Assembly: GCF_023065955.2 (NCBI RefSeq)
Contig: NW_026622841.1
Coordinates: 14,890,501-14,954,500, forward strand
Length of the DNA: 64,000 bases
Direction of reading: 5' to 3'
Origin: Ursus arctos
Taxonomy: Eukaryota > Chordata > Mammalia > Carnivora > Ursidae
Shown piece after piece: positions 9,649-21,397 of this stretch (positions within the stretch are counted from its first letter, which is position 1; the number at the start of each line of letters is the position of its first letter). Below the pieces are notes generated by a model that saw nothing but the letters and a program-made list of their open reading frames with translations, was not told the DNA's origin and did no database searches. The position numbers and the translations under genes are program-made.

Positions 9649-11911
9649 AGACACAGATGTCTTTGATGGCTCTGTGTACCAGAGACTGGGTGACGAAGAA
9701 TAAATGTCATGAAATAGACTCTCCAAAGAGTTTGTCAAATGTTTCTCAAGCTTGGCTTTGGGTATAACTTCCTTCTCCCCATTGCTGTAATAATACACTC
9801 TCATGAACATAATTGGGCATGGGTCTTCTCTGTATTCCTAACTTTTCTTAGAGAGATAAAAATACCAGTGATGGAGCACCTGTAATAAACACCTGCCTAA
9901 GTGCAGAGGACTGGCAAATCAGGTCACTCCAGTGTGCATGCTAATAAGCCTCCTGAAATGCTATCCATGGCTTCAGGAGGGAAGAAAGCATTTAATGTTT
10001 CCCTTTCCACTCCTTCTCAGCGTGTGATTATTGCTAAACCTTTCCTGCTTGGTATTTTTTCCTCCAATAGGCTAAAAATATGCAAATAATCTTTTTAATT
10101 GTTCATGAGAACTCATTAAATTTCCCTCTTATGATGAAATTTCATTCTTTTAATCAGCGGTTGTTTGGAACCTAGTAGATAAAAAAGTATCAGTATTAGC
10201 ACACTGCATTAGGGTTTTTTTTATTATTTAACAAAAGGGAAATTTTAAACTGAAGTGATTGCAGAATTTAATTTAAAAACCATATTCCTTTCCCATCTAA
10301 TTAGAATTTTAAAATGGTTTATTGTATCAAAGCTAAACTATCTGACCTCCCTTTATAATATTCATTGAGAATTCTGATTCCGTAAAGTATCAGACATGAA
10401 TATATGAAATTGTACTACTATTATTTTTCTTTCTGGTACCTTCTTTTCTCTTTCTGGTAAGAAATGTGAATCCCTGTTTTAAGAGAGGGAGGGGGAAAGA
10501 GCCAAGAGAATCTGTTGTAGTTTGAATGAAAGATATGTTTGTCAGTCTGATTATCAGAATCCTGTGGATGGTGGAAGGCTGGAACAGTAGACAAGGTTTT
10601 ATCGGGTAGAAGTCCCTCCATTGGAAGACGAGGAAACTGATTAATGACAGGCAGCACGCTAGTTGTTTCCCTCACCTATAAGGGCTACTGAAGACACTAG
10701 ATTATTTGACTAACCGTTCACCTCCGAGTAGTGGGAATTAAGGGAGAAATTGTTATGGGTTAAGCAGAAATCCTAACAGTAGGATCCTAATTTACTGCAG
10801 GTTCCTGAGCTGTAGACCCATTTCAGAGAATCTTGGTGTCCTCTAAATCCCAAAATTCAAAAGTTCAAGAACAGAATCCGTTTTAGTCTCAATCTATCTT
10901 TCAGGTCTTGCTTTGGCAGTTGTACTAAGATTGAAATTATTACATGGACATAGCTAAGATATATTCCTGCAATGATGGCAGAAGTTCTTAGTGACCCAGA
11001 ACTCATTTCATAAGTGGGCTGGACAAAAGAAATAGGAGAAACACCTCATCATTGGATTACTCAGGAAGGAACTACGTGGAAAGACCTTTCTTCAATCTTA
11101 AGGCTGAAACTGTTTTACTTTCTTTTTTCTGCTTTAGAAAAGGTTATATTTTAATATACCAGTGCTGCAGTTATTTGAACTGTAATTCAACTAACATTTA
11201 GTGTCAGGCATTGAAAGTTCAAAATGAATAAACCAAGGTCCTTCCCAGTTTATAGGTTAGGAGAGGATGGTAATTGAAGCCAGGGTTTGCCAGCATTACT
11301 CAAAACATACCAACATGCATTCATAGGATAGCTACAAGGTGCAAGGGGAAAGGGTCGTGTGAAAGGATATGAGGTGATCAGTTGTGCTTCCCTTTGCTTA
11401 CCTGGCTTCAGCACCCTGGCCTCCAGTGTTTTCCTGGTTCTATCTCCGTCCATTGACTCCCTGGTCCTCGGGGTAGGGCTATCTCAGTGATTTCACCCCT
11501 CCCACAGTGGGAAGGATTCTCTAAGTTTTGAGTCCAGCATGTTTTTCTGCCCCTCCCCTAGGTTAGAAGTTTTGTTTTGTTTTGTTTTTTCTTTCATTCC
11601 CACAGCTACAATGGGTCTTCATGTGTGCCTTGGGGACCACAGAATTTGCCTTCCTTCACAGGGGCTGAAGTTTTCTGTTCCACAGGGGAGAAGGATGTGG
11701 GTCTTCCAGTAGTTGTTTCTGTCTTCCTCCCCAAAGCCTGGACCTGTGGGAGGCATGCTCCAGCCTCCTCATTGCTCCTGTCTCTCTCTTGAGCACCTGA
11801 GGAAGTCCATGGAGAAGGATTTGCTAGCGGGTGCAAATTCCCCTGCATCTGTGGCTTCTACAGCTTCCATACTCTCATACTGGCCCACGCTTGGCCTCTA
11901 GCAATTTATTT
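9649..11911. other. Unassigned segment with one candidate conserved element
   Basis: Mostly unrecognised DNA. The portion at 9890-10190 reads like constrained non-coding sequence (separate entry). Near 11190-11260 'ttagtgtcaggcattgaaag' followed by 'aaaccaaggtccttcccag' resembles a widespread ancient repeat. The 11560-11900 part is GC-richer and open in several frames, with no recognised protein. Confidence 0.35.
9890..10190. other. Candidate conserved non-coding element
   Basis: Repeat-free text dense in homeodomain- and POU-like words: 'atgctaataagc', 'catttaatg', an octamer-like ATGCAAAT at 10080-10087, 'ttttaattg', 'ctcattaaattt'. No coding frame accounts for it. This is inference from style alone; cross-species alignment would decide. 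Confidence 0.25.
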
Positions 11912-11924
11912 AAAAGTTTATCCA

Positions 11925-12121
11925 GGGGCGCCTGGGTGGCACAGTGGTTAAGCGTCTGCCTTCGGCTCAGGACGTGATCCCGGCGTTCTGGGATCGAGCC
12001 CCACATCAGGCTCCTCCGCTGTGAGCCTGCTTCTTCCTCTCCCAATCCCACTGCTTGGGTTCCCTTTCTCTCTGGCTGTCTCTATCTCTGTCGAATAAAT
12101 AAATAAAATCTTTAAAAAAAA
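11925..12121 (+). mobile_element. CAN-SINE, SINEC1_AMe-like
   Basis: Head 'ggggcgcctgggtggcacag', B-box 'gggatcgagcccc', body 'ttcttcctctccca', 'tctggctgtctctatctctg', tail 'cgaataaataaataaaatct' and A12. Perfect 13-bp duplication aaaagtttatcca at 11912-11924 and 12122-12134. Near-consensus and young, so potentially polymorphic among individuals or species. Confidence 0.95.
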
Positions 12122-12134
12122 AAAAGTTTATCCA

Positions 12135-13774
12135 CATTCTTCTCATCAATTTGTATGGCGTTCTTATCCTTTTGCCTTGCTCTGCTCTAGGTAATCCAGT
12201 GCTTACATCCATCTCTTCTTGGAGACCCTTGTTTTCCTTCAGTTTTAAGGCTAGTTACTCTGAGACCTCTGCCTTTCAAGCATTTCAAGAGAAGTTATGA
12301 TTTTAAGAATTATTTGGCTTTAGCTTGTTATTAAGATAGAAAGATCATTTCACAGATTTTGATATCCTAAGTTAAAGCTTCTATTCCTCGGGTCCTTTTT
12401 ATTTTTATTTATTTAGATTGAGTGCATTTATTTTTGGTAACTTTTATTTAAATAAGCTGTTTTCTTGTTTCCTATAAATTTGATGGTTGTTTTATACTTC
12501 AAATTCTTGCATATGTCAGAATATTTGAATGACATATGGCTAAATATGAAACTCTACTAAATAAAACTTTTGTCTCTTTGGAAATGTGATTCAGTATGAA
12601 AATGTGAGTCACCCCAGCTAATGCAAAATTGAGTACACATAGCCCAAGGTGCAGATTTGTGGGAATTGAAAAAAAATTTTTAACCCCTGGGTGTGAGAGT
12701 GATTTATTACACAATATGTAACTAAAAGAATCATATATGGCCAAGGCAAAAGAGCTGTGTTTGAGTACTGTACACATTCCTCAATTTAGGTCCCCATGCA
12801 ACTGAATTTGGTAGATAATCTTCACTCAGTCAACAGTAGGAAAAAATATATGCTCATTTTTGACGAGATCTTAATTACATACTTAGCTACCCACTTCAGT
12901 ACAATGTAACTAATTATTTATGTAGTGGTTTGACCCTATGGACGTAATTTTAAGAGAGCTATTACAGTCAATAGGTAAGTTTAAAAAGCCAGAATGGAAT
13001 TTAGAAATTAATATTAAGAAATCATAACAAATGAAAAAGAAGAATTAAAACAGAATGAGAGAAAGTTTTTCTCTCACCTTTATTTCATTGACTATAAATT
13101 CACTGGTTTCTTTTGCACATAAATAAAAAAGTTGAGACCTTTTTATATTAGACTTTACTAATATCTTTCAAACATTTTAGAAAACAGAGAATAACTGTCC
13201 TCAACTGTTCAGTTATTACAAAGGACACTTTTTCCCTATCTACTTAAAATATGAGAAAGGCTTTAGAAAGATCCAAATTTGCTGGACATAGAAAAATGAA
13301 GCAAATTAGAATTAGCCCTAACGTGCCTAGTATTAATTTTCCAGAGCACATCACTGTTCCTGAAAACTCACACCCCACAGGCTGGTCAGTATATCAAAAC
13401 ACTATTCATGGGGAGCATGATTTAACAGCCATGCGATAATGGCCACCGTTATTTGGATGACTTGAGAGTCCATTAAATCTAGTCCATGTAAATCTCTTCT
13501 TCTATGTACTCTGCGTGCTCAATAAAATCGCCTTCGATGCAGACTGTACATGAAAGATAAGAAAGAATAAGTTTCTTTTTGCACTCACTCAACTGATGAA
13601 ACAAATGGATTTGCCAAGACTGAAAACTATAGTGACAGACCGAGGTCAGAAGTATGCTTGTCATCTCATCAGGACTGTAAATCACATAATCTTAAGTTTA
13701 TGATCTTCTGTTTCCTCACATTTATCATATGTACTCTTCCAGTGACACCGGAGAGAACTGTTTTGGTTTTTCTT
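12135..13774. other. Unassigned AT-rich segment
   Basis: No repeat or gene that I can support. A 68-codon minus-strand frame at 13479-13685 has a protein-like C-terminus rich in acidic residues, but no start context, splice sites or homology that I recognise. Confidence 0.4.
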
Positions 13775-13786
13775 ACACATGATATT

Positions 13787-13998
13787 TTAAAGATTTTATT
13801 TATTCATTTATTTGAGAGAAAGAGAGAGTGTGTGTGCATGATGGGGAGGGCGAGAAGGAGAGATTGAGAATCTGAGGCAGGCTCATGGGGCCTGATGCGG
13901 AGCTTGATCTCACAACCTCAAGATCATGACTGGGAGATCATGACCAGACCTGAAACCAAGACTCTGATGCTTAACCCACTGAGCCCCCCAGGCGCCCC
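13787..13998 (-). mobile_element. CAN-SINE
   Basis: Minus-strand copy: 'aaagattttatttattcatt' at the left and 'ccccccaggcgcccc' at the right. Target duplication ACACATG(A/G)TATT at 13775-13786 and 13999-14010 with one mismatch. Confidence 0.93.
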
Positions 13999-14010
13999 AC
14001 ACATGGTATT

Positions 14011-16754
14011 GCAGAAACTCAGTCTTCCTATGCAGTCCAGGTCTCTGTGCTGACGACATTTCTATTATTGATATCGGGCCTTTCGATATTAATGACACCT
14101 TAGTGGCGGCAGTGGAAATAAATGACCTTTTGCTTTTTATTTTTTTAACATCTGAGTCATTTAGCATAGTAGTGTTATTTAGCTCTAAGCCTCTAAGCCA
14201 CAAGTATCTTTTTTATGTTTAAATAACTAATCATGATTTATTTTCTTTGGAATTCCTAACTAGTGGCCTCCATAACAGAAGCTCAAAGCAGCACCAGGAA
14301 AAAGATTCTGAACTTTCAGGAATGTACTAACCTGCATTACTTTAAGATGAGATTCAAAGAACTGTTGAGGAATAGAGCTTAGAAGGAATCTTTGGTGCAT
14401 CTTCTCTCTAGCTCTCTTTTCTTCCATAGATGATAATGAGGATCTGAAGAAAAAAAAAAAAGTGGGCCAAACAACGTGCTCCAAATTTATTATATTTATC
14501 ATTCAGTTAACCAGAAATATCTATTATTTAGCATTTTATTTCCCTCTAATTAAGTGACAGCTAAAGACTCTAATAAAGTCTTGAGGTGCCGACCAATTCT
14601 TTAGGATCCTCTGAGTCCATCAGAGATCAGTTTTAAGCTGTCCAACTTTGGTGTTACAGTCTGTTCTTGGGATTCAGTACAAGGCAGAAGAACAGGAACC
14701 TGCAGGCCTGAATGGCGGGCTGTGATTTGGAAAATGCCCAATTCTTCATCCATTCATCCAGAAATCTTAAGAAACAGCACAATGCATAAGTGATTATGCT
14801 CAAAACATCACTGGTACTACTCATACAATAACTAGTAGAGTGAATTGCATAAATATTGTCATATTTAGTAGATGTGAACTGATGAATAGGGCAATTGAAT
14901 TAGTTGGTTTCTATGATCCTTTGGGATTGGACCGTGACTTACTGTGGGTATGTATGTATGTATGTTACGTATTTCTTTGCTTATTCTTTATTTTTAATAA
15001 CTGATAGAATCCATTCACATTCAGGACTTAGTATCTTTTTATTCTAAACCTTGGAGTTCTAAGAAAACCTAACATTAAGCACCAGATCTTTCTTATTGTT
15101 TTAATGAGGAAGTTGGAAGGTTATGTTCTATGGCTTTGTATTTGAGGAGGACTCCTGCTCAGCAGGGTATGAAGTTGCTCATGCTGTCATCAAGGTACAG
15201 TAATTATATCCAGATGACAAGAAAACACCTAAAGTTTTGTGCACTGCTCTCCTACTTGGTGTTTCAATGTCCCCCAGGTGTCATAGAGCTGCAGTTACTT
15301 AGGAGACCCAGCTCCTGGCCCCTCCTCTGCTCCCTAGGACGTAACCTTGCCCACCAACGGAACATGATGCAACCATAATTTAAGATACTGTGATTAGAAT
15401 TTTTTTTTCTTTAATCTGTTTTTACCAACTCTGCTGTGACTGAAACTCTTGAAAGATCTCTCAACAATACTGAAACTGAATATCCTTTCTAAATGAAATG
15501 ATTGCCAGGAACATTGGACCTGGTACCTGGACCTGGCTGGGGTTTGTGACCTACTGAACAGTACAGTCCTGGAGTTCCAGGGACAGAGCAACTATGATCT
15601 GTTGCCCTTACCCTAGGAACGACTCAGTGATGCTGGACAGGACTCTGACACCATCATGGCTGTTCTGTGATTCTCAATCTAGTCAAAGATTTCTACTAAC
15701 ATAACTGCCTGTACCTCTTGGTGATACACCTTGCCTAGTTCCATCCTATCTTGACCATTTTGCCAAAGTTTTGGCTGACTAACACCCATGGGGACATTAT
15801 CAAAAACATGTGCTTCAAAGCTGCCCTATCAAAGTGGGCAGGATCAGGCATAATGAAGTGTCTTTCCAAGTCAAAACCAAAGTTCTTTGAAAATACATTA
15901 ATACTAGCAGTTAAAAAGCACCGTCTGACCCCACAGAGACTGAGTGATCTCCATAAATTATAGATTACTGGGAATTCTGTTCCATGATTATCAACATTCA
16001 ATATTGCTAAATGTGATCCCTCATCAAACTTCACCAGAATTAACTCTTAGGGAGCAATTCTTTGATATATTTTTGATGAATATATTATTCTTGAGGAGGT
16101 TTATAAGAAGAATATACTTCTAAGAAAAATATATTTACTAAATATATTCAAGGAGAATACAGCTGAAAAATATATTCCTGAAAAATGTGGAAGTATTTTA
16201 CTGAATATATAAGTAATTATATATAAATATATAAATATCATAAATTTTTAATATTATGTATTTTATGATAAATATATTAATGGTGATGATATTTTAAAAA
16301 GCAATGCATATTCAGGATCATATATTCTATGATTATCTTTTTAAGGTGCTCAGTCTTCTTCCTTCCCTGCTTCTCCATCTCCAGCCACAACAACAGAGAG
16401 CCAGGACTAAGATAAATAAAAATATTCCATAAAATGCAATCACACACACACACAAAAAAAAAAACCCAAAAAACAGCAAAGCTGGTTGAGTTAAACTAAA
16501 CAGCTGTAAGAAAGAAGTAAATTTGAAAAGATTTTCATTCAGCAAATGGGCCAGTTATTAAATTATAACTTAGAGAATTGATCATGAAGTGAAACGGCCC
16601 TCATTTCCTCAGAAGATTGCTCCTTTGGTCCTCCAGGTGCTGCCTTCTATTGTTATTAATTTCTTAATCAGTTCACCTTTCATTTCTATCCTTTCAACCC
16701 CTTAAATACTTTGTTAAAACATCTCTCCTTTAAATTACAAGTGTGGTTTCAACT
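14011..16754. other. Unassigned segment with simple repeats
   Basis: No gene or named transposon. Small simple repeats: A13 near 14449, (GTAT)n at 14946-14968, (CA)n plus A-run at 16441-16464. A strongly AT-biased, hairpin-rich tract with repeated 'aatatatt' spans 16055-16310. ORFs at 15735-16034 (-) and 15751-15963 (+) overlap each other and neither is recognised. Confidence 0.4.
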
Positions 16755-17050
16755 TTTGTAAACGGAGCCTGCTTGGTAGAGAAAGGAAGAGCATTTCAGG
16801 GGAAGAGGTGAGGATGTAGTCACGTAAAGAATGAGCGTGTTATTTCAAGGTATTGCAAATACCCTGTCGTGCTAAAGTGCAAGGTGCTTATGGGAGTGAC
16901 AAGGTTTCTGAGGCAGGCAGAGGTCACGTCAAAACAAAACAAAAAAACACCTTGTAGGTCATTCTAAGGACTTTGAAGCTTATCCTATAGGCAGTGGGGA
17001 TTAATTCAGAATTTTAAATCAGGAGAGGTACAGCCTGGGTTTTAATTTGA
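16755..17050 (+). repeat. Ancient interspersed repeat, family not assigned
   Basis: Contains a text widespread in mammalian genomes: 'agagcatttcaggggaagag', then 'caaggtttctgaggcaggca', 'ccttgtaggtcattctaagg', 'actttgaagcttatcctata' and 'ggcagtgggga'. I recognise the repeat type by motif order but cannot recall its family with confidence. Confidence 0.5.
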
Positions 17051-17217
17051 CAAAGCTCATAACAATAGCAGAGAATAGGTTACAGGGATAAGGGAAGATA
17101 AGTAGGGAAAGTTAAAAGTTTATTGGGACTTCTAGACTGCACGAAATGCTGTGGACTTATTTCGCCCTGCTCGTCCCTAAGTTCAATATTAAACTATGAT
17201 AAATAATGCAAGAGGCA

Positions 17218-17427
17218 GGGCGCCTGGGTGGCTCAGTCAGTGAAGTGTCTGCCTCCGGCTCAGGTCATGATCCCGGGGACCTGGGATCAAGTCCCACATG
17301 GGGCTCTGGGGCTCCACTGCTCGGTGGGGAGTCTGCTTCTCCCTCTGCCCCTCCCCCCCTTTATGCTTGTGCTCTCTCTCTTTCTCTCACAAAAATAAAT
17401 AAATAAAATCTTTTGAAAAATTTTAAA
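17218..17427 (+). mobile_element. CAN-SINE
   Basis: Head 'gggcgcctgggtggctcagt', body 'ggggagtctgcttctccctc', tail 'aaaaataaataaataaaatc'. Target duplication aaataatg(c/t)aagaggca at 17201-17217 and 17428-17444 with one mismatch. Confidence 0.94.
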
Positions 17428-17582
17428 AATAATGTAAGAGGCAACTAAAAGGAAGCCCTGAAATGTGGTCAGAGGAAGGTGAACTGGTTTTGGATAACCA
17501 AGACCCTTGGCATCTAGACTACTGTGTTTCTAAGAGTATGACTCCTTGCAGTCAGATTACAGCTATAGTGTAGTGTTCATCT

Positions 17583-17978
17583 TTGACCTAAAGGGTATTA
17601 TGCTAAGTGAAATAAGTCAGACTGAGAAAGACAAATGCCATGTGATTTCACTCACATGTAGAATTCTAAACAAAATAAAACAAATGAATAGACGAACAAA
17701 AGGCAGAACAAGCTGATGGTTGCCAGAGGGAAGTGGGGTGTGGGGAGGGGCCAAATGGGTAAAAGGGAGTAGAAGATACAGATTTCCAGTTGTGGAATGA
17801 ATGAATCAGCACAGGGAATATAGTCAATGATATTGTCATAGTGTTGTATACGGATGGTAGCTACACTTGTGGCGAGCGTACCATAATTATGTATAGAGAA
17901 GTTGAATCACTATGTTGTGCCCCTAAAAATAATGTAACACTGTGTGTCAACTAGACTCAAATTTAAAAAGGAAAAAAA
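17583..17978 (+). mobile_element. 5'-truncated L1, last ~400 bp with poly-A
   Basis: Typical carnivore L1 3' end: 'ggtattatgctaagtgaaat', 'aagtcagactgagaaagac', 'tgatttcactcacatgta', 'ggttgccagagggaagtgg', 'atgtaacactgtgtgtcaac', then an A-rich tail (17963-17980). It is less diverged than the other L1 pieces here, so it is comparatively recent. I could not find a target duplication. Confidence 0.9.
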
Positions 17979-18454
17979 AAAGAATATTGAAAAATAAGAT
18001 AATATCCAGAAAAGACTAACAGTGAATAAGGAATGTAGCATTCTGTCCTTCAAAGAGGAGGTGAAGGATCTAGAAATGTTTAAGAATGCAAGATGGATAG
18101 GAACAGTCAATAATAGCTGACTTGTAGAATTTGAAGCTCTGCCATACAAATAAGATTTTAGAGTGTTTTCTGTGGTCTAAGAAGGGAAAGTCCTAGATGA
18201 ACAAGAACAGGCCAAAGAAAACGGGTCTCTCTGAAGAGAACTTTGATAACAAGTAAAAGTGTTAAAGATCCAAGTTTCTTTTTTAGAAGGTAATTGATTT
18301 CCAATTAATAAATGGATTCACCAGAGGACAGATGACCACTATCCGGGAGTGTTGTAAGGGTGGGTTCATGTATTGCCACTACCATCAGAATGCAAAGAGA
18401 AATTCTCAGAGAGATGAGACAGTTCTAAGGGAATATCCCATGTTCTTAATCATT

Positions 18455-18580
18455 ATGGTGGCCGTGGATCTGAATCTTAGCTTTGCCTTTCACTACATAT
18501 CCATATATGTTCAATATATGTTAGAACAACACCTGCCACATAGGATACACTTATTCAGTAATAGCTATGATGAGGTTGAT
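18455..18580 (+). mobile_element. MIR remnant
   Basis: Weak MIR order on the plus strand: 'gatctgaatcttagctttgc' (like the 'aatcctagctctgc' MIR motif), then 'acctgccacataggatacac' and 'ttattcagtaatagctatga' (like 'gcctggcacatagta...ctcaataaatgttagct'). Confidence 0.5.
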
Positions 18581-19093
18581 GTTATTATATGTGATAGCAA
18601 ACCTTTTATATATTAACATATACACACTAATGATAGTGATGGTATTATGATGCCACATTTTCACCGCAGTGCTGAAGGAAAAATTACACGACAAATCAAA
18701 AATTAGGAGGCTACTCAGAACTATTATGTTTATTTATCTTAAAAATATATACGATTTGGTCTACAACTGCATTCACTCTTTCTTAATTTCATCTCATGTA
18801 TAAGTACCTTACGAACTGTCAAGTAGCATTATACCCCTGGATTGTCTATTCTTGAGTTAAGCTCAAAGGAAGGGCAACTGGAAACATGAATTTCACCATC
18901 CATTAAACTATCCCAGGAAATAAGTGTATTATATATAGACCTGGCTAACCAATTTTTTACCAAATGATTTGATTTGGAAAATTATAGTCACCACTTTTGT
19001 TAATGAGTATAGGACTTATAACATAGAATTCTTTCAAATTAAATATTAAGCCTTCTTACACTTAATAGAGTAATAATAAAGAAGAATAACATT
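18581..19093. other. Unassigned AT-rich segment
   Basis: Nothing recognisable on either strand. Confidence 0.4.
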
Positions 19094-19330
19094 GGGGTGC
19101 CTGGATAGCTCAGTTGGTTAAGCGTCTGCCTTCAGCTCAGGTCATGATCTCAGGGTCCTGGGATCGAGCCCGCAGGACATTGGGTTCCCTGCTTGGCGGG
19201 GAGTCTGCATCTCCCTCTCCCTCTGCTCCACCCCTCCATTCATGCTCTGTCTCTCTCAAATAAATCTGCCCCCCCACTCATGCTCTCTCTCTCTTTGTCT
19301 CAAATAAATAAAATCTTTTTAAAAAAGAAA
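19094..19330 (+). mobile_element. CAN-SINE with duplicated tail
   Basis: Head 'ggggtgcctggatagctcag', B-box 'gatcgagcccgc'. The terminal CT tract plus 'caaataaat' occurs twice in succession (19240-19266 and 19283-19318), making the element longer than its relatives. No clear target duplication. Confidence 0.9.
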
Positions 19331-19817
19331 ATTAAAAATTCCAATTTCAAGTGTATTTTATGCTCTCAATTTATGCTACCAATCCCTTCATTTTCAGATG
19401 CCAATTTAATCTATTTTTTTTCTGTCTCTAGATACAACCCTGCTATTAACTGTCACCTCTGCTGCCTCTTTATAAGTCTGCCATTCCCCCATCCTGCCTG
19501 TGGCTCAGCTCTGTGCCCTAGCGTTCACCTTATTAAGATGTAGATCAAGCTCTAATGACACTTGGCAGCAGCTCATTTAAAATAAAACTCAATTAAATCA
19601 GACAAAAATAACAAAAAAAATACAGGTTATGGAAGAGCAATTAGGGAAAAGTTCACAATTTTCTGTAACAAGGGAAGCCAGTATGGGTTGGGTGTGATGT
19701 CATAATAAACGGAATTTTGAAAAGAAATAATTAGATTTAATGCTATCCCTGAAAGTCAAGAATATATGATGACTATCTTTCCAGGTTTTAAAAAGTACAT
19801 TTGTAGTCAAGTGGACT
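19331..19817. other. Unassigned segment
   Basis: No repeat or gene recognised. The open frame that starts in the neighbouring SINE and runs to 19543 is chance read-through. Confidence 0.4.
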
Positions 19818-19834
19818 CATAAAGAATAATTTTT

Positions 19835-20027
19835 TTTTTAAGATTTTATTTATTCATTCGACAGAGAGAGAGACAGCCAGCGAGAGAGGGAACACAAGCA
19901 GGGGGAGTGGGAGAGGAAGACGCAGGCTCATAGCGGAGGAGCCTGATGTGGGGCTCGATCCCATAACGCCAGGATCACGCCCTGAGCCGAAGGCAGACGC
20001 TCAACCGCTGTGCCACCCAGGCGCCCC
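19835..20027 (-). mobile_element. CAN-SINE, SINEC1_AMe-like
   Basis: Minus-strand near-consensus copy: 'agccagcgagagagggaaca', 'ggagcctgatgtggggctcg' and terminal 'ccacccaggcgccccc'. Perfect duplication cataaagaataattttt at 19818-19834 and 20028-20044. Very similar to the copy at 5141-5332. Confidence 0.95.
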
Positions 20028-20089
20028 CATAAAGAATAATTTTTAAAAGCATATATAGGGTTTAAAGACATGCATGTATATCTAATCCG

Positions 20090-20245
20090 TTCTTACGTAA
20101 GCATTTATTGCACGCTTACTGCATGCTAGTGCTGTGCCAGATGCTGGTGATTCAAAGATGGAAGGACTTGGCCACTGCTCTTGGAAAGCCCACAGTCTAT
20201 ACAGGGGAGGCAGGCATATAGAGAGATAATGCATTGTAAAAAGCA
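20090..20245 (+). repeat. Ancient interspersed repeat, family not assigned
   Basis: Text of the common 'tattgagcacctactatgtgccaggcactg' kind in decayed form: 'gcatttattgcacgcttact', 'gctagtgctgtgccagatgc', 'tggtgattcaaagatg', 'cttggaaagcccacagtcta'. Family uncertain; possibly the same class as 16755-17050 and 25600-25930. Confidence 0.45.
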
Positions 20246-20825
20246 GGGCTGGGACCAGAGAGGCTAGTGAGGCCCTCAGCTCAGGTATACCATTGAAGGG
20301 GGTGCCAAAAATATCTTAGTAATCAAAATAAATCAAGTTTTGATTTTTAAAAATCAGAATTGATGCAAACATGTCATGATGCAAATAGCAAAATTTTAAG
20401 GAAGCAAGATCACTATTACTGATTTTTCCTTTTGCCTCAAGCCCCAGTACTGCTCAGCACAACACTGGTCAGAAATACAATGCTGGGATAGGTACAGGGT
20501 CGAAGGGGTTCTGAAGAAGGAACACCTGAAGCTGTTATGAACGGGAGAAAGTTAAGATCCATGAACATGTTCCTAGAGAATATGAGAGCCATCTTAATGA
20601 CAAGCCTGAGTTTGCTTGATAAAGATGCAAAGTGGGCAGGTATTATAATATAGAGCAGCATTCAACATAGATGTCTGTAAAAACATACAATTTTTGCTTT
20701 TAATATGGTTTCTCCAAAAGAAATTATCTAAGTAGGAAAACAATTAGACAAGTTCTGTAACATATCAGTAAGGGTTCTGAACAAAGATGACTATACAAAA
20801 ATATAAAAGTATTAATTCATTCCAG
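20246..20825. other. Unassigned segment
   Basis: No gene. The text 'ggggtgccaaaaatatctta' near 20299 resembles a repeat seen elsewhere in mammals, but I cannot name it. Confidence 0.35.
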
Positions 20826-20829
20826 AAAG

Positions 20830-21393
20830 TGATGTGAGAAACAAAGGCAAAAGAAAACTTAAACTTCCTTACTACCTGTTAGCCCACTGACAAGTCCCCG
20901 AAAGAGGCAGAGTGACCTTCCTCCAGGAACTCCACTGCCTCGATGCTAATACTTCGCTAAGGGCAAAAGGCCAACCCCAGGATCCTGTAAGTCTACTTTA
21001 ACATATAAAAATTCCTTTGGAAACTTCCTTTATCTCTGCCCCTAAGATATACGTTCGCAGTCATCCCCCAAGCATATGACCCACTGGTATACATCTGAAG
21101 AGTCTCATGACTGAGGTTTTAGTAGACAGTAATAAATGACCTTTTCCCAACAATAGCTAACCCCCCAAGGTCCCGGAAACCTGCTTCCAAAATGCCTTAG
21201 AGACTTATACAATCCCTAACCCCCTTCCAACTTGAAAGTAATATAATGGGCCACTCCTCACAACCCCAGTGCAGCTCTTTCTGCCCATGGGTCTTGTCCC
21301 CATGTTTTAATAAATCCACCTTTTTGCGTCAAAAACATCTCAAGAATTCTTTCCTGGCTGTTGACTTGGAACCCTAACATCTTGCCTACATCA
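20830..21393 (+). mobile_element. Solo LTR of an endogenous retrovirus (gamma/ERV1-like)
   Basis: A 564-bp element with the defining marks of an LTR: it begins TGATGT and ends ACATCA, a perfect 6-bp terminal inverted repeat. It is flanked by a 4-bp duplication AAAG at 20826-20829 and 21394-21397. A polyadenylation signal AATAAA lies at 21309-21314, followed by 'ttttgcgtc' and a U5 containing 'aagaattctttcctggctg'. A TATA-like 'taatataatggg' lies at about 21240. A 4-bp duplication suits gammaretrovirus-type integrases. No internal viral sequence flanks it, so it is a recombined solo LTR. Orientation is plus. Subfamily not named. Confidence 0.85.
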
Positions 21394-21397
21394 AAAG

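Noticed and set aside
9466..9810. 114-codon minus-strand ORF
   Set aside because: Much of it is read-through of the minus-strand CAN-SINE at 9425-9648; the peptide contains the usual SINE-derived Trp-Leu-Ser-Arg-Leu text.
13479..13685. Minus-strand 68-codon frame with acidic C-terminus as an exon or processed pseudogene
   Set aside because: Protein-like composition only; no poly-A, target duplication, splice signals or family that I can name.
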